NCBI GenBank assembly: GCA_040752215.1
Contig: JBFMEX010000093.1
Span: 1-30,340, forward strand
Origin: JBFMEX01 sp040752215
GTDB lineage: Bacteria > Pseudomonadota > Alphaproteobacteria > Rhizobiales > Hyphomicrobiaceae
DNA: 30,340 bases
Direction: 5' to 3'
The position numbers and the translations under genes are program-made. This document shows, piece after piece, positions 23,476-30,340 of this stretch. Numbering within the stretch: the first letter of the stretch is position 1; every line of letters begins with the position of its first letter. The notes beneath the pieces are model-generated. The model worked only from the letters and a program-made list of their open reading frames with translations, had not been told where the DNA came from and made no database searches.

Positions 23476-24750
23476 TCAGCGCCGCTCGATGCGCGGCGGG
23501 TTGGCGGTCGTTGCTGGGGCATCGGAAACCTGCAGCGCCTCGCGCCTCGGGATCACCTTCTGCCCGGCCCGGACGCGCTGCTGTCCCTTGACGACCACCC
23601 ACTCCTCGGCGGTGATGCCTTCGCGGATCACCCGCAAGCCGTCGATCAGGGGCCCGAGCACGACGCGGCGCTGTGCCGGAACGTCGTCGGCGCCGACGAC
23701 GTAGACGAAGCGGCTGACCTGATCGGTGCCGACCGCGGCATCGGGCAGCAGCACGGCGTCGTAGGCGCCTGCTCCCTGCAGCCTGGCGCGCGCGAACATG
23801 CCGGGAGAGAACAGCCCCGACGGATTGGCGAGCCGCGCCCGCGCCGCGAGCGTACCCGTTCCCGGATCGAGGCGGTTGTCGAGAAAGTCGAGCGCGCCCT
23901 TGTGCGGGAAGCCCTTCTCGTCGGGCAGACCGACCTCGACAGGCTTGCCGATCAGGCCGGCGTTCTCGTGCAGACGCGCGTACTTGATGGCGTTGAGCTC
24001 GCCGATGTCGAACTCGATGTAGATCGGATCCTGGCTGACGATGCGCGTCAGCAAGGTCGCCCCGCTCGAGGCGCCGGCGGAGACGAAGTTGCCGCGCGTC
24101 ACCTCCGATCGCCCGATGCGGCCCGCCACCGGAGCCTCGATGCGCGTGAATGAGAGCTCGAGCTTGGCGGTCTTGACCCGCTCCTCGGCGACGCGCGCCT
24201 GCGCCGCCGCATCACGCAGCACGTTGGCGCGGTCGTCGAACACCTTTTCGGACATCACCCCGCGCTTCATCAGCGGCTCGCCGCGGTCGACGTCGAGGCG
24301 GGCATTCTCGACGCGGACCTTGGCGGCGGCCAGCTCGGCCTCGGCCAGCGCCAGCGCCCGCTCGAACGGCCGCGGATCGATGACGTAAAGCAGCTGCCCT
24401 TTGGCGACGGTCTCGCCGTCGGCGAAATGCACGCTGTCGAGATAGCCGCTGACCCGGGCCCTGACGTCGACTGCCTCGATCGCGGCGAAGCGGCCGGTGT
24501 ACTCGTCCCACTCGGCGATGTTGCGCACCATCGGCTGGCTGAGTACGACCTCCGGCGGCGGACCGACCGATTGCGACCCGCCGGCACCCTTGCCGGACTG
24601 CGGCCCGAGCCGCACGCTTTGAAGCGCGCTTTCGCCGGCCTGCCTCAAACTGTCGAGAATCTTGCTCCAGCTCTGGCCGGAGGCAGGCACGCCGACGCCG
24701 GCGGCGACGACCAGCGCCGCGACGGTCAACGCGAAGGTTCTCGGCCGCAC
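23476..24750 (-). CDS. RND efflux periplasmic adaptor (MexE/OqxA-like)
   Basis: The product has 424 residues from the GTG at 24750, which has AGGAG about seven bases upstream; a TTG eight codons earlier is possible but lacks a ribosome site. Residues 1-26 form a signal or anchor segment (FALTVAALVVAAGVGVPASG). The first lipoyl half (VDVRARVSGYLDSVHFADGETVAKG in two stretches) is followed by a coiled-coil hairpin, the second half (FTRIEAPVAGRIGRSEVTRGNFV in two stretches), a beta-barrel domain and the membrane-proximal domain with LLPDAAVGTDQVSRFVYVV, a MexE/OqxA-like segment. It links the RND pump in the same operon to an outer-membrane channel. Substrates cannot be read from the sequence. 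Confidence 0.95.
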   Translation of the reverse strand: MRPRTFALTVAALVVAAGVGVPASGQSWSKILDSLRQAGESALQSVRLGPQSGKGAGGSQSVGPPPEVVLSQPMVRNIAEWDEYTGRFAAIEAVDVRARVSGYLDSVHFADGETVAKGQLLYVIDPRPFERALALAEAELAAAKVRVENARLDVDRGEPLMKRGVMSEKVFDDRANVLRDAAAQARVAEERVKTAKLELSFTRIEAPVAGRIGRSEVTRGNFVSAGASSGATLLTRIVSQDPIYIEFDIGELNAIKYARLHENAGLIGKPVEVGLPDEKGFPHKGALDFLDNRLDPGTGTLAARARLANPSGLFSPGMFARARLQGAGAYDAVLLPDAAVGTDQVSRFVYVVGADDVPAQRRVVLGPLIDGLRVIREGITAEEWVVVKGQQRVRAGQKVIPRREALQVSDAPATTANPPRIERR

Positions 24751-24779
24751 GCGCCTGCTCCTCTCTGCCGGCAACGCGA

Positions 24780-24825
24780 CGCGCGCCGGGTTCGCCGGCG
24801 CGCGCCGTATGGCATCATGTATGCC
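24780..24825. other. Palindromes upstream of the efflux operon
   Basis: GCGCGCCGG (24781-24789) and CCGGCGCGC (24795-24803) form a 9-base-pair stem around five bases, extendable by one pair. A second small repeat GGCAT-CATGT-ATGCC follows at 24811-24825. They sit 30-75 bases upstream of the adaptor start. They could be the operator of an unseen repressor or part of a transcript end for the transpeptidase gene. Confidence 0.35.
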
Positions 24826-24863
24826 TCCGACGTCGCTGTTTCCACCCCGCCACCGCGGCGCCT

Positions 24864-24881
24864 CCTCACGCTCGCGTGAGG
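24864..24881 (-). terminator. Hairpin after the L,D-transpeptidase gene
   Basis: CCTCACG (24864-24870) and CGTGAGG (24875-24881) form a perfect 7-base-pair stem with a 4-base loop, beginning 15 bases after the transpeptidase stop. No T-run follows on the minus strand. Its position suggests a transcript end between this gene and the efflux operon. Confidence 0.4.
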
Positions 24882-24896
24882 CGGGGGCGACGGCGC

Positions 24897-25754
24897 TCAG
24901 TCGAACAGCGAGCCGAGTCCGCCGCTGCCGATATAGGGCTTCTGAGTATAGCTATACTTCGGCCCCGCGTAGGCCTTGTAGCCCGGGTAGTGCTTCGGGC
25001 CGCTCGCATAGCCATAGCCGGCGCCCGGCCGTGGCTTGGAAGTTGTCGCATAGGCCGTGGCGTAGCCGGGGGTGGGGGGCTTCTGCGCCACCGCCGGCGC
25101 ACTGTCGCGCGGCGTGCCCTTGATCGAGATCCGAGTGTGCGCGAAGCCGTGCTTGTGCACCAGCTTGTAGAACGTCTGGGCGTTGGCCGGCGAGAGTCGG
25201 ACGCAGCCGTGCGAGGCCGGCCGGCCGAGACGGCCCGTGGCGTAGGTCGCGTGGATCGCGAAGCCGTCGTGGAAGAACACCGAGTGCGGCATCGGCGCGT
25301 CGTCGTACTTCTTCGAGTACCACATCTTGGCCGCCCACTGCGGACGGTAGTTGCCGGTCGGCGTGCGGAAGCCGGCGACGCCGGAGGAGATCGGCCAGGA
25401 GTGCTTGACCTTGCCGTGCTCGGTGACGGTGAGGCGCTGGCTGGAGAGGTCGACTGACACCTTGAGCGTCGTCGCCGGTGGCGGCGGCGGTGCCGGTTTG
25501 GCCGCCAGGGCAGACTCGGCTGCGCCCGCTGCCGGTGCCGCGGGGCTGGTCGGTGCAGCAGCGGGGGCCGGTGCCTCGGACGCGCCCTTGGTGAGCGTCT
25601 CGGGGGCTTTGACGGACTCCTGGGGAGCCACCGCGGGGCTTGCTTCGCCTGCTGCAGCGGCCACGGCTGCGGTGGCGAGCGTCGGCTCCGCAGCAGCGGG
25701 GCCATGAGCCAGAACGGTAGCCACGGCCGCTACGATCGAAAGGTTACGCCTCAT
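24897..25754 (-). CDS. YkuD-type L,D-transpeptidase
   Basis: The product has 285 residues from the ATG at 25754, which begins MRRNLSIVAAVATVLAHGPAAA, a signal peptide; GTG or TTG starts up to nine codons earlier are possible. Residues 23-95 are an Ala/Pro/Glu-rich flexible linker. The YkuD domain (about 97-215) starts with VSVDLSSQRLTVTEHGKVKH and contains HDGFAIHATY and the catalytic motif SHGCVRL with nucleophile Cys184. The enzyme forms 3-3 crosslinks in peptidoglycan, or attaches proteins to it, in the periplasm. The C-terminal 65 residues are rich in Tyr, Gly, Lys and Pro with GYA/YAG repeats and end GSLFD. This low-complexity tail may bind the wall and is not part of the catalytic fold. 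It appears to be transcribed alone. Confidence 0.93.
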   Translation of the reverse strand: MRRNLSIVAAVATVLAHGPAAAEPTLATAAVAAAAGEASPAVAPQESVKAPETLTKGASEAPAPAAAPTSPAAPAAGAAESALAAKPAPPPPPATTLKVSVDLSSQRLTVTEHGKVKHSWPISSGVAGFRTPTGNYRPQWAAKMWYSKKYDDAPMPHSVFFHDGFAIHATYATGRLGRPASHGCVRLSPANAQTFYKLVHKHGFAHTRISIKGTPRDSAPAVAQKPPTPGYATAYATTSKPRPGAGYGYASGPKHYPGYKAYAGPKYSYTQKPYIGSGGLGSLFD

Positions 25755-25850
25755 TACATTCACGAGCTCCACGCCGGACAATAACTGGATTTCGGGCTCC
25801 TCAATATCGGGAGTGGACGCGAGTGTGGTCCACGATAGCCCAAATCTTGG

Positions 25851-26236
25851 TTAACGAAGGGCGCCCCCGGCCGATTTCACCGCGTCATAGCCCGTCAGCG
25901 CCCGTTCCCGGACCGCCTCGTGATCGACCAGCGGCGTCGGTAAGGTCTCGCCGAGGCGCACCCCGGCGGCGCTCAGCTGGTCCGCTGCCGCCTCCCACGG
26001 GGCATCGATCGAGGTGTCAGGCAGACCGGACAACTCGCCGACCCAGCGCCGCACATTGGCACCTTCGGCGTCGAATTCGGTCCCCTAAGCGACGGGATTG
26101 AAAATGCGAGAGTATGGCGCCGCATCCCCGCCCGAGCCGGCAGTGGCACCCTAGTCGCGGCAGTCGCGGCAAGCGCCGGATGGTCGCCAACTCTCGGATC
26201 GTTGCGGAACCAGACAATGACCGGGGCTTTGCTCAT
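25851..26236 (-). pseudogene. DNA photolyase/cryptochrome remnant with large internal deletion
   Basis: Only the two ends of a photolyase remain. From the ATG at 26236 the frame reads MSKAPVIVWFRNDPRVGDHP, the family N-terminus (WFRxDLRLxDHPAL). From about 26144 another frame reads TAGSGGDAAPYSRIFNPVA, then a TAG stop at 26087-26085 where the family has Gln, then GTEFDAEGANVRRWVGELS and on to APWEA and a TAA at 25851. These match the conserved FAD-domain C-terminus. More than 300 central residues, including most of the FAD site and the antenna domain, are missing, and the two parts are in different frames. It cannot repair UV lesions. The 67-codon frame starting at 26054 is only its tail. Confidence 0.88.
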
Positions 26237-26323
26237 CGGGCTCGCGGCTCGCCAGCGCCCGGTGTAATGGAGCCATAACAGGTCGGATGGCGCACCGGTT
26301 CAATGGCGGCGGACCGTCACGGC

Positions 26324-28042
26324 CTAGAACCCGAACAGGAGGTCGAAGATCGTCTTCGGCTTGCGCTTCTGCTGGCTCGGCCGGCTGCCGGGAGCCTTCG
26401 GCCCCGCCCATGGCTGGGCCCACGGATCCCCGTACTGCTCGCTCGTGCTCGAGTAGCGACGGCGCGCTGAGGACTCTGCCAAGGTCTCCTTCGACTTGAC
26501 GTTGCGGAGCATCAGCTCGTCGGTAACGCCGTCGACGCTGGCGACCGTCACCTTGCCCTCGCTCCAGGTCCAGGTGGCGACCTTGCTGCCCTGCCGGTGG
26601 GGCTGCACCGCGACCACGGTATTGCTCGCAAGATCGAGCACTGCGGCGAGCTCCGTCTCCTCCGGTCCTGCCGGCGTCTTCACGATGCCGCCCGAAAACG
26701 TCAGCACGCCGATCCCCTTGAGCGGCGCCTCCTTCAGCTCGAATGCGAGAATGCGCGGCTGTCCCTCGCCGATCGTCTCCAGCGGCACGCGCAGCTTCCT
26801 GTAGTCGTCGTTGAGCGCGTAGTAGCGACCATTGCGTACCACGACGCGCCAGCGACCCTGCCCGAGGCCGATGACCACCACGTCGCCGTCGTTGGTGGGC
26901 GCGCCGAGGCGGTCGAGCGCATCCTGCACGCGCTTCAGGCCCGGCCTCGCCGCCAGTGCCTTGCGCAGATCCTCGATCGCAACCGCCGTCTCGCCTCTCG
27001 CCTCGGCGATCTCCGCCTTGGCCCACAGCACATCGGGATTGTCCGGCTCGAGCTTCAGCGCCGTCTCAACGTCGGTGCTGCCGACATCCGCCTGCCCGGC
27101 AAACTTGTAGGCAACCGCGCGGTAGGCGAACGCCTGCGCGAGGCGCGGCTCGATCTCGATGGCGCGGTTGAGGTCGGCGAGCGCCTCGGCGGCAGCATTC
27201 GCCTGTGCATGGGCGAGCCCGCGCGCGGCATATCCCGCCGCCTTCTGCGGCGCCAGCTCGACGGCCTGCGTGAAATCCTTGATCGCCGAAGCAATATTGC
27301 CGGTGACGAGATAGGCGTGCCCGCGCGCGAGATAGATATCGGCATTGGCGACGTCGAAGGCGACGGCGCGCGAGAAGTCCTCGATCGCCTCCTCGTAGTG
27401 GCCGACCTCGATCTTGGCCTCGCCGCGACTTCTGTAGGCGGCCGCGAACCGCGCATCGGCGGAGACGGCGCGCGAGAAGTCGCGGATCGCCGCATGCGGC
27501 CGCCCGAGCGCCAGATGCGCGCGCCCGCGCCCGGTGAGCGGGGCCGCACCCTGCGGCATCAGCTGCACCGCCTTGGAGTAGTCGCGGATCGCGGCGGCAT
27601 GGTCGCCGAGCTGCAGCTCGGCGTTGGCGCGATTGTTGTAGGCGGAGGCATAGCCGGGAGCGAGCACCAGCGCGCGGTCGAAGTCCTTGACCGCCTCCTT
27701 CACCACGCCCAGCGCCAGCAGCAGGTTGCCGCGATTGTTGTAGACGGCCGCATACTCCGGGAACAGCTGGACGGCGCGGTTGAAATCCTCGAATGCGAGC
27801 TTGGTCTGGCCGAGCCGGACGTGTGCGACACCGCGGTCGGTCAGGATCGTGGCGCGGCGGTCGTTGGCGAGCGTGGTGTCGCCGAGCGCCTCCGAGTAGA
27901 GTGCAACCGCCTGCGCGGTGTTGCCCTTGACCATCGCCGCCGCCGCCTCCCGGACCTTGGCGTCCGCAGCCTCCCCTGCCGCCGCCGCAGGAAGCGACGT
28001 CGCGAGCAGCAGGGCAAGTGCGATGGTCGGCCGGGTCGGCAT
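26324..28042 (-). CDS. Exported TPR-repeat protein
   Basis: The product has 572 residues from the ATG at 28042, preceded by CGGAGA; a frame 26 codons longer lacks a signal-like start. Residues 1-22 (MPTRPTIALALLLATSLPAAAA in two parts) are a signal peptide. About nine tandem TPR units span residues 30-345, with repeated patterns such as YNNRGNLLLALG, YNNRANAELQLGDHAAAIRDY and YLARGHAYLVTGNIASAI, each ending in a DF.RAV-type helix. A C-terminal domain of about 190 residues (after GAPTNDGDVVVIGLGQGRWRV in two parts) is beta-rich and unrecognised. The last 35 residues are basic and Pro-rich and end FDLLFGF. TPR arrays bind other proteins, so a periplasmic scaffold is likely. The function is unknown. 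It diverges from the thioesterase gene. Confidence 0.85.
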   Translation of the reverse strand: MPTRPTIALALLLATSLPAAAAGEAADAKVREAAAAMVKGNTAQAVALYSEALGDTTLANDRRATILTDRGVAHVRLGQTKLAFEDFNRAVQLFPEYAAVYNNRGNLLLALGVVKEAVKDFDRALVLAPGYASAYNNRANAELQLGDHAAAIRDYSKAVQLMPQGAAPLTGRGRAHLALGRPHAAIRDFSRAVSADARFAAAYRSRGEAKIEVGHYEEAIEDFSRAVAFDVANADIYLARGHAYLVTGNIASAIKDFTQAVELAPQKAAGYAARGLAHAQANAAAEALADLNRAIEIEPRLAQAFAYRAVAYKFAGQADVGSTDVETALKLEPDNPDVLWAKAEIAEARGETAVAIEDLRKALAARPGLKRVQDALDRLGAPTNDGDVVVIGLGQGRWRVVVRNGRYYALNDDYRKLRVPLETIGEGQPRILAFELKEAPLKGIGVLTFSGGIVKTPAGPEETELAAVLDLASNTVVAVQPHRQGSKVATWTWSEGKVTVASVDGVTDELMLRNVKSKETLAESSARRRYSSTSEQYGDPWAQPWAGPKAPGSRPSQQKRKPKTIFDLLFGF

Positions 28043-28219
28043 GGTCTCCGATCGCTGGCGGCGGCCTCCTGGCCACGCGAATCCGATCCGTCTCCATACC
28101 ACGGGATTGTGGCCGGGCACGAGCCGCGGCCGGCACGGACGTGGATCCAGCGCAACTTGACCTAAACGTCAAGCAGGTCTATCGCAGGTCGAGACCCTCG
28201 TCCCGAGAAAGACGCGCGG

Positions 28220-28798
28220 ATGAACCTCTGGCTCCGCCTGCTCACTACGCTGCTGCTCGCGCGTCGGCGCGGAGCGCTCGCGCTGCCAGCCGGCGTCTCG
28301 GTCCTCCACTTCAGGGTCTGGCCGCACGATCTCGATCTCTCGCTGCACATGAACAACGGCCGCTACCTGACGCTGATGGACCTCGGCCGTCTCGATGTCC
28401 TGGTCAGATGCGGCCTGTGGCGGGCGGTCGGCCGCAACGGCTGGACGCCGATCGCCAGCGCAATCAAGATTCGCTTCCGGCGCGAGATGCACCTCTTCGA
28501 CCGCTTCCGGCTGGAGACGCGGCTGGTCGCCTGGGACAAGCTGTTCGTCGTCATGGAGCAGGTGTTCGTGCTCGACAGGGGCCCGCACGCCGGCACGGTT
28601 GCCGCGCAGGCGCTGTTCAAGGGCGGTCTCTACGATCGCAGCGCGCGCCAGTTCGTACCGATCGCCCAGCTGATGCAGGAGATCGGCATCGCACCCGAAG
28701 GCCCGCCGCTCACTCGCGAGGTCGAGGCGTTCCTCGACGCCGACGAGGCGCTGAAGCAGTCGCGGAGCGTTAGTCGGCGGGCCGCTGAGCTGCAGTGA
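28220..28798 (+). CDS. Hotdog-fold thioesterase family protein (THEM6-like)
   Basis: The product has 192 residues from the ATG at 28220. An N-terminal basic and hydrophobic segment (1-25) precedes the hotdog fold (about 28-150). The fold opens with LHFRVWPHDLDLSLHMNNGRYL, in two stretches; the D-x-HMNNGRYL signature (His43, Asn45, Asn46, Tyr49) is that of 4-hydroxybenzoyl-CoA thioesterase-like enzymes. LMDLGRLDVL follows, as in the THEM6/acyl-CoA thioesterase subgroup. It probably cleaves or binds acyl-CoA thioesters in the cytoplasm or at the membrane. No fatty-acid genes are adjacent, so the substrate is open. Confidence 0.85.
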   Translation: MNLWLRLLTTLLLARRRGALALPAGVSVLHFRVWPHDLDLSLHMNNGRYLTLMDLGRLDVLVRCGLWRAVGRNGWTPIASAIKIRFRREMHLFDRFRLETRLVAWDKLFVVMEQVFVLDRGPHAGTVAAQALFKGGLYDRSARQFVPIAQLMQEIGIAPEGPPLTREVEAFLDADEALKQSRSVSRRAAELQ

Positions 28799-28898
28799 CC
28801 AGCGCGCCAATTGCCGCATCGACGTTTGACCGTGGTCAATCGGATCCGGCGCCCTGCGCATTCATATTTCGCCATCCCCCACTCGCTGGAGATCCCAG

Positions 28899-29318
28899 AT
28901 GAAAAGAGCACTCCTCTCCTTCCTCGCGCTGATGCTGCTGGCGATGCCGCTGGCCCCGGCAGCGCTCGCCGACAACGACGAGCCGCTGTTCGTCAACATG
29001 ACGACCAACGATCCGCACCGCGCCAAGATGGCGATCGCCTTCACCAGCAACCAGCAGGCGCTGAAGCACCCGGTCACCGTCTTCCTCAACGACAAGGGCG
29101 TGCTGGTCGGCGCCAAGTCCAAGGCGGCCGAGTTCAAGGAGCATCAGGACGCGCTCGCCGCCATCATCAAGGCGGGCGGCGTCGTCATCGTCTGCCCGAT
29201 GTGCATGGAGCACTATGGCGTCAAGGCCGACGACCTGATCGACGGCGCGCAGATCGGCAAGCCCGAGCTGACCGGCGGCCAGCTGTTCAAGGACGACACC
29301 AAGACGCTGACGTGGTGA
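28899..29318 (+). CDS. Exported DsrE/DsrF-like sulfurtransferase-family protein
   Basis: The product has 139 residues from the ATG at 28899, seven bases after GGAG. Residues 1-24 form a clear signal peptide (KRALLSFLALMLLAMPL, ending ALAD). The rest is a DsrE-fold domain: LFVNMTTNDPHRAKMAIAF, then VTVFLNDKGV, then VVIVCPMCMEHYGV. Cys99 and Cys102 form a CPMC motif at the position where DsrE-family proteins carry the active cysteine. The family relays sulfur or acts with oxidised sulfur species. The signal peptide places this one in the periplasm, where a CXXC pair could be redox-active. It sits 100 bases after the thioesterase gene and converges on the NAD(P)HX gene. Confidence 0.88.
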   Translation: MKRALLSFLALMLLAMPLAPAALADNDEPLFVNMTTNDPHRAKMAIAFTSNQQALKHPVTVFLNDKGVLVGAKSKAAEFKEHQDALAAIIKAGGVVIVCPMCMEHYGVKADDLIDGAQIGKPELTGGQLFKDDTKTLTW

Positions 29319-29377
29319 TGCGACAATGGAGCGGGCCACCCGCCGGTGGCTCCCTCCGACCCAGCGCAATGTTGGCA

Positions 29378-30340
29378 CTATCGTTCCGCGAAGTCGCGAA
29401 ACACGGCGGGCAGCAGCTCCGGCAGATCCTCCGCGATCAGGCCGGGTCCGAAGTGGTTGGCGCATTCCCCGTGCAGCCACACCGCCGCGCACGCCGCCTC
29501 GAATGCCGGCATGCCCTGCGCCAGCAGCCCGACGACGAAGCCCGCCAGCACGTCGCCGGAACCGGCGGTGGCGAGCCACGGCGGCGCGTTCTCGTTGATG
29601 GCGGCACGCCCATCCGGCGCGGCGATCACGGTATCGGGTCCCTTGAGCAGCACGATCGCACCGCTCTCTGCCGCAGCGTGGCGCGCGCGCGCGAGCTTCG
29701 AACCCGCAAAGTCGGCGAATAGCCGCCTGAACTCGCCCTCGTGCGGCGTCAGCACGACCGGCCGCGCGCGTCCCGCGATGGCGGAGAAGAGCGCCGCTGG
29801 CGTGACGCCATCCTCGCTGTCGCGACCGCCCGCAGTGAATCCCAGCCGCCGCGGCGCCTCCTCGTGCGCGCCCGGCGCGAACGAGGTCAGCGCATCCGCG
29901 TCGAGCACCACCGCCGCCTCTGACTGCAGCGCGATCTCGACCATCTGCCGTGTCGGTGCGCCGACGCCGGTGCCGGGCCCGATCAGAAGTGCGTTGCGAC
30001 GCGCGACGGCGAGCGTGTCGGCGAGCCCGCCCGGCACCTCGAACGGCTCCAGCATGATCGCGGTCAGATGGGCGGCGTTGACCGGAAAGGCGGCACGCGG
30101 GCTCGCCACGGTGACGAGGCCGGCGCCAACCCGCAGAGCGCCCCGCGCCGCGAGCCGCGCCGCCCCCGTTCGCTCGGCCGGGCCCGACACCACGATCGCA
30201 TGCCCGCGGCTGTACTTGTGCCCGTCGAGCGAGGGCCATGGATAAGCTTCGCGCCACAGCGCTAGCGCATTGGCGAACGTCGCGACCTCGATCCCCGACG
30301 TCCGCCCTCCCCCTTGCGGGGAGGGGCTGGGGGTGGGGGG
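29378..30340 (-). CDS. Bifunctional NAD(P)HX repair enzyme, dehydratase part (N-terminal epimerase part outside window)
   Basis: The frame is open to the window edge, so the N-terminus is not seen. The visible 320 residues contain an ADP-dependent (S)-NAD(P)H-hydrate dehydratase domain (YjeF_C/NnrD): PWPSLDGHKYSRGHAIVVSG, then GAARLAARGALRVGAGLVTV, LIGPGTG, VLTPHEGEFRRLF, KGPDTVIAAPDG and the nucleotide signature GSGDVLAG with the catalytic Asp at 29554-29552. Upstream residues SGIEVATFANALALWREAYP resemble the linker after an NnrE-type epimerase, which supports the bifunctional form. The enzyme repairs hydrated NAD(P)H. An in-frame GTG at 30193 lies inside the conserved domain and is not the start. 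A GC-rich palindrome lies in the frame at 30305-30325. Confidence 0.92.
   Translation of the reverse strand, partial: PPTPSPSPQGGGRTSGIEVATFANALALWREAYPWPSLDGHKYSRGHAIVVSGPAERTGAARLAARGALRVGAGLVTVASPRAAFPVNAAHLTAIMLEPFEVPGGLADTLAVARRNALLIGPGTGVGAPTRQMVEIALQSEAAVVLDADALTSFAPGAHEEAPRRLGFTAGGRDSEDGVTPAALFSAIAGRARPVVLTPHEGEFRRLFADFAGSKLARARHAAAESGAIVLLKGPDTVIAAPDGRAAINENAPPWLATAGSGDVLAGFVVGLLAQGMPAFEAACAAVWLHGECANHFGPGLIAEDLPELLPAVFRDFAER
30305..30325. repeat. GC-rich palindrome inside the NAD(P)HX gene frame
   Basis: CCCTCCCC (30305-30312) and GGGGAGGG (30318-30325) form a perfect 8-base-pair stem with loop CTTGC. Palindromes of the type CCTCCCC-TTGC-GGGGAGG are scattered in high-GC alphaproteobacterial genomes. 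Here the enzyme's frame stays open through it, reading Pro/Ser then Gln-Gly-Gly-Gly on the minus strand. The window ends 15 bases later. Confidence 0.55.

Noticed and set aside
28836..30257. A 473-codon minus-strand frame over the DsrE and NAD(P)HX genes
   Set aside because: Both genes under it have clear motifs in other frames, and this one is only a compositional shadow.

Overview
This is a high-GC window that looks alphaproteobacterial, probably Hyphomicrobiales-like. The evidence is strong GC bias at third codon positions, a MexEF/OqxAB-type RND pump, a YkuD L,D-transpeptidase with an Ala/Pro-rich linker, a solitary MreB, a bifunctional NAD(P)HX repair enzyme and an IS407-group insertion sequence. 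Genus cannot be fixed from the sequence alone.

Left part (1-17156). The window opens inside a multiheme c-type cytochrome gene with seven haem-binding motifs visible. Two bases after its stop codon begins a gene for an exported TPR plus beta-barrel outer-membrane protein. This pair could form an electron conduit across the outer membrane. A two-component system (OmpR-type regulator, then histidine kinase, with a 4-base overlap) follows on the minus strand and diverges from a 2,087-residue secreted enzyme. That enzyme has an animal-type haem peroxidase domain, RTX calcium-binding repeats, cadherin-like repeats and a type I secretion tail. It resembles the MopA class of Mn(II)-oxidising peroxidases. 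Downstream lie a strong GNRA-loop hairpin, a type I secretion ABC transporter, its membrane-fusion protein and a second, smaller RTX protein. The shared 401-base control region holds a tandem direct repeat with an 11-base period, a plausible site for the regulator.

Middle (17157-18863). This is a scar of mobile DNA. A decayed IS630-family transposase fragment is fused head-on to a truncated IS3-family (IS407-group) element. Next comes a gene-free stretch with a perfect 10-base inverted repeat, then tRNA-Lys(CTT). The remnants lie on the 3' side of the tRNA, so the left part may be a tRNA-associated island.

Right part (18864-30340). These look like ordinary chromosomal genes: a solitary mreB; an RND pump with its adaptor; an L,D-transpeptidase; a photolyase gene reduced to its two ends with an in-frame stop; a TPR-repeat exported protein; a hotdog-fold thioesterase; an exported DsrE-like protein; and the NAD(P)HX dehydratase half of a bifunctional enzyme that runs off the window and carries a GC-rich palindrome in its open frame.

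The most interesting reading is that the left part is one extracellular redox module: a sensor kinase, a secreted haem peroxidase with its own exporter, and an outer-membrane multiheme conduit. The individual families are recognisable. Their functional coupling is inference.
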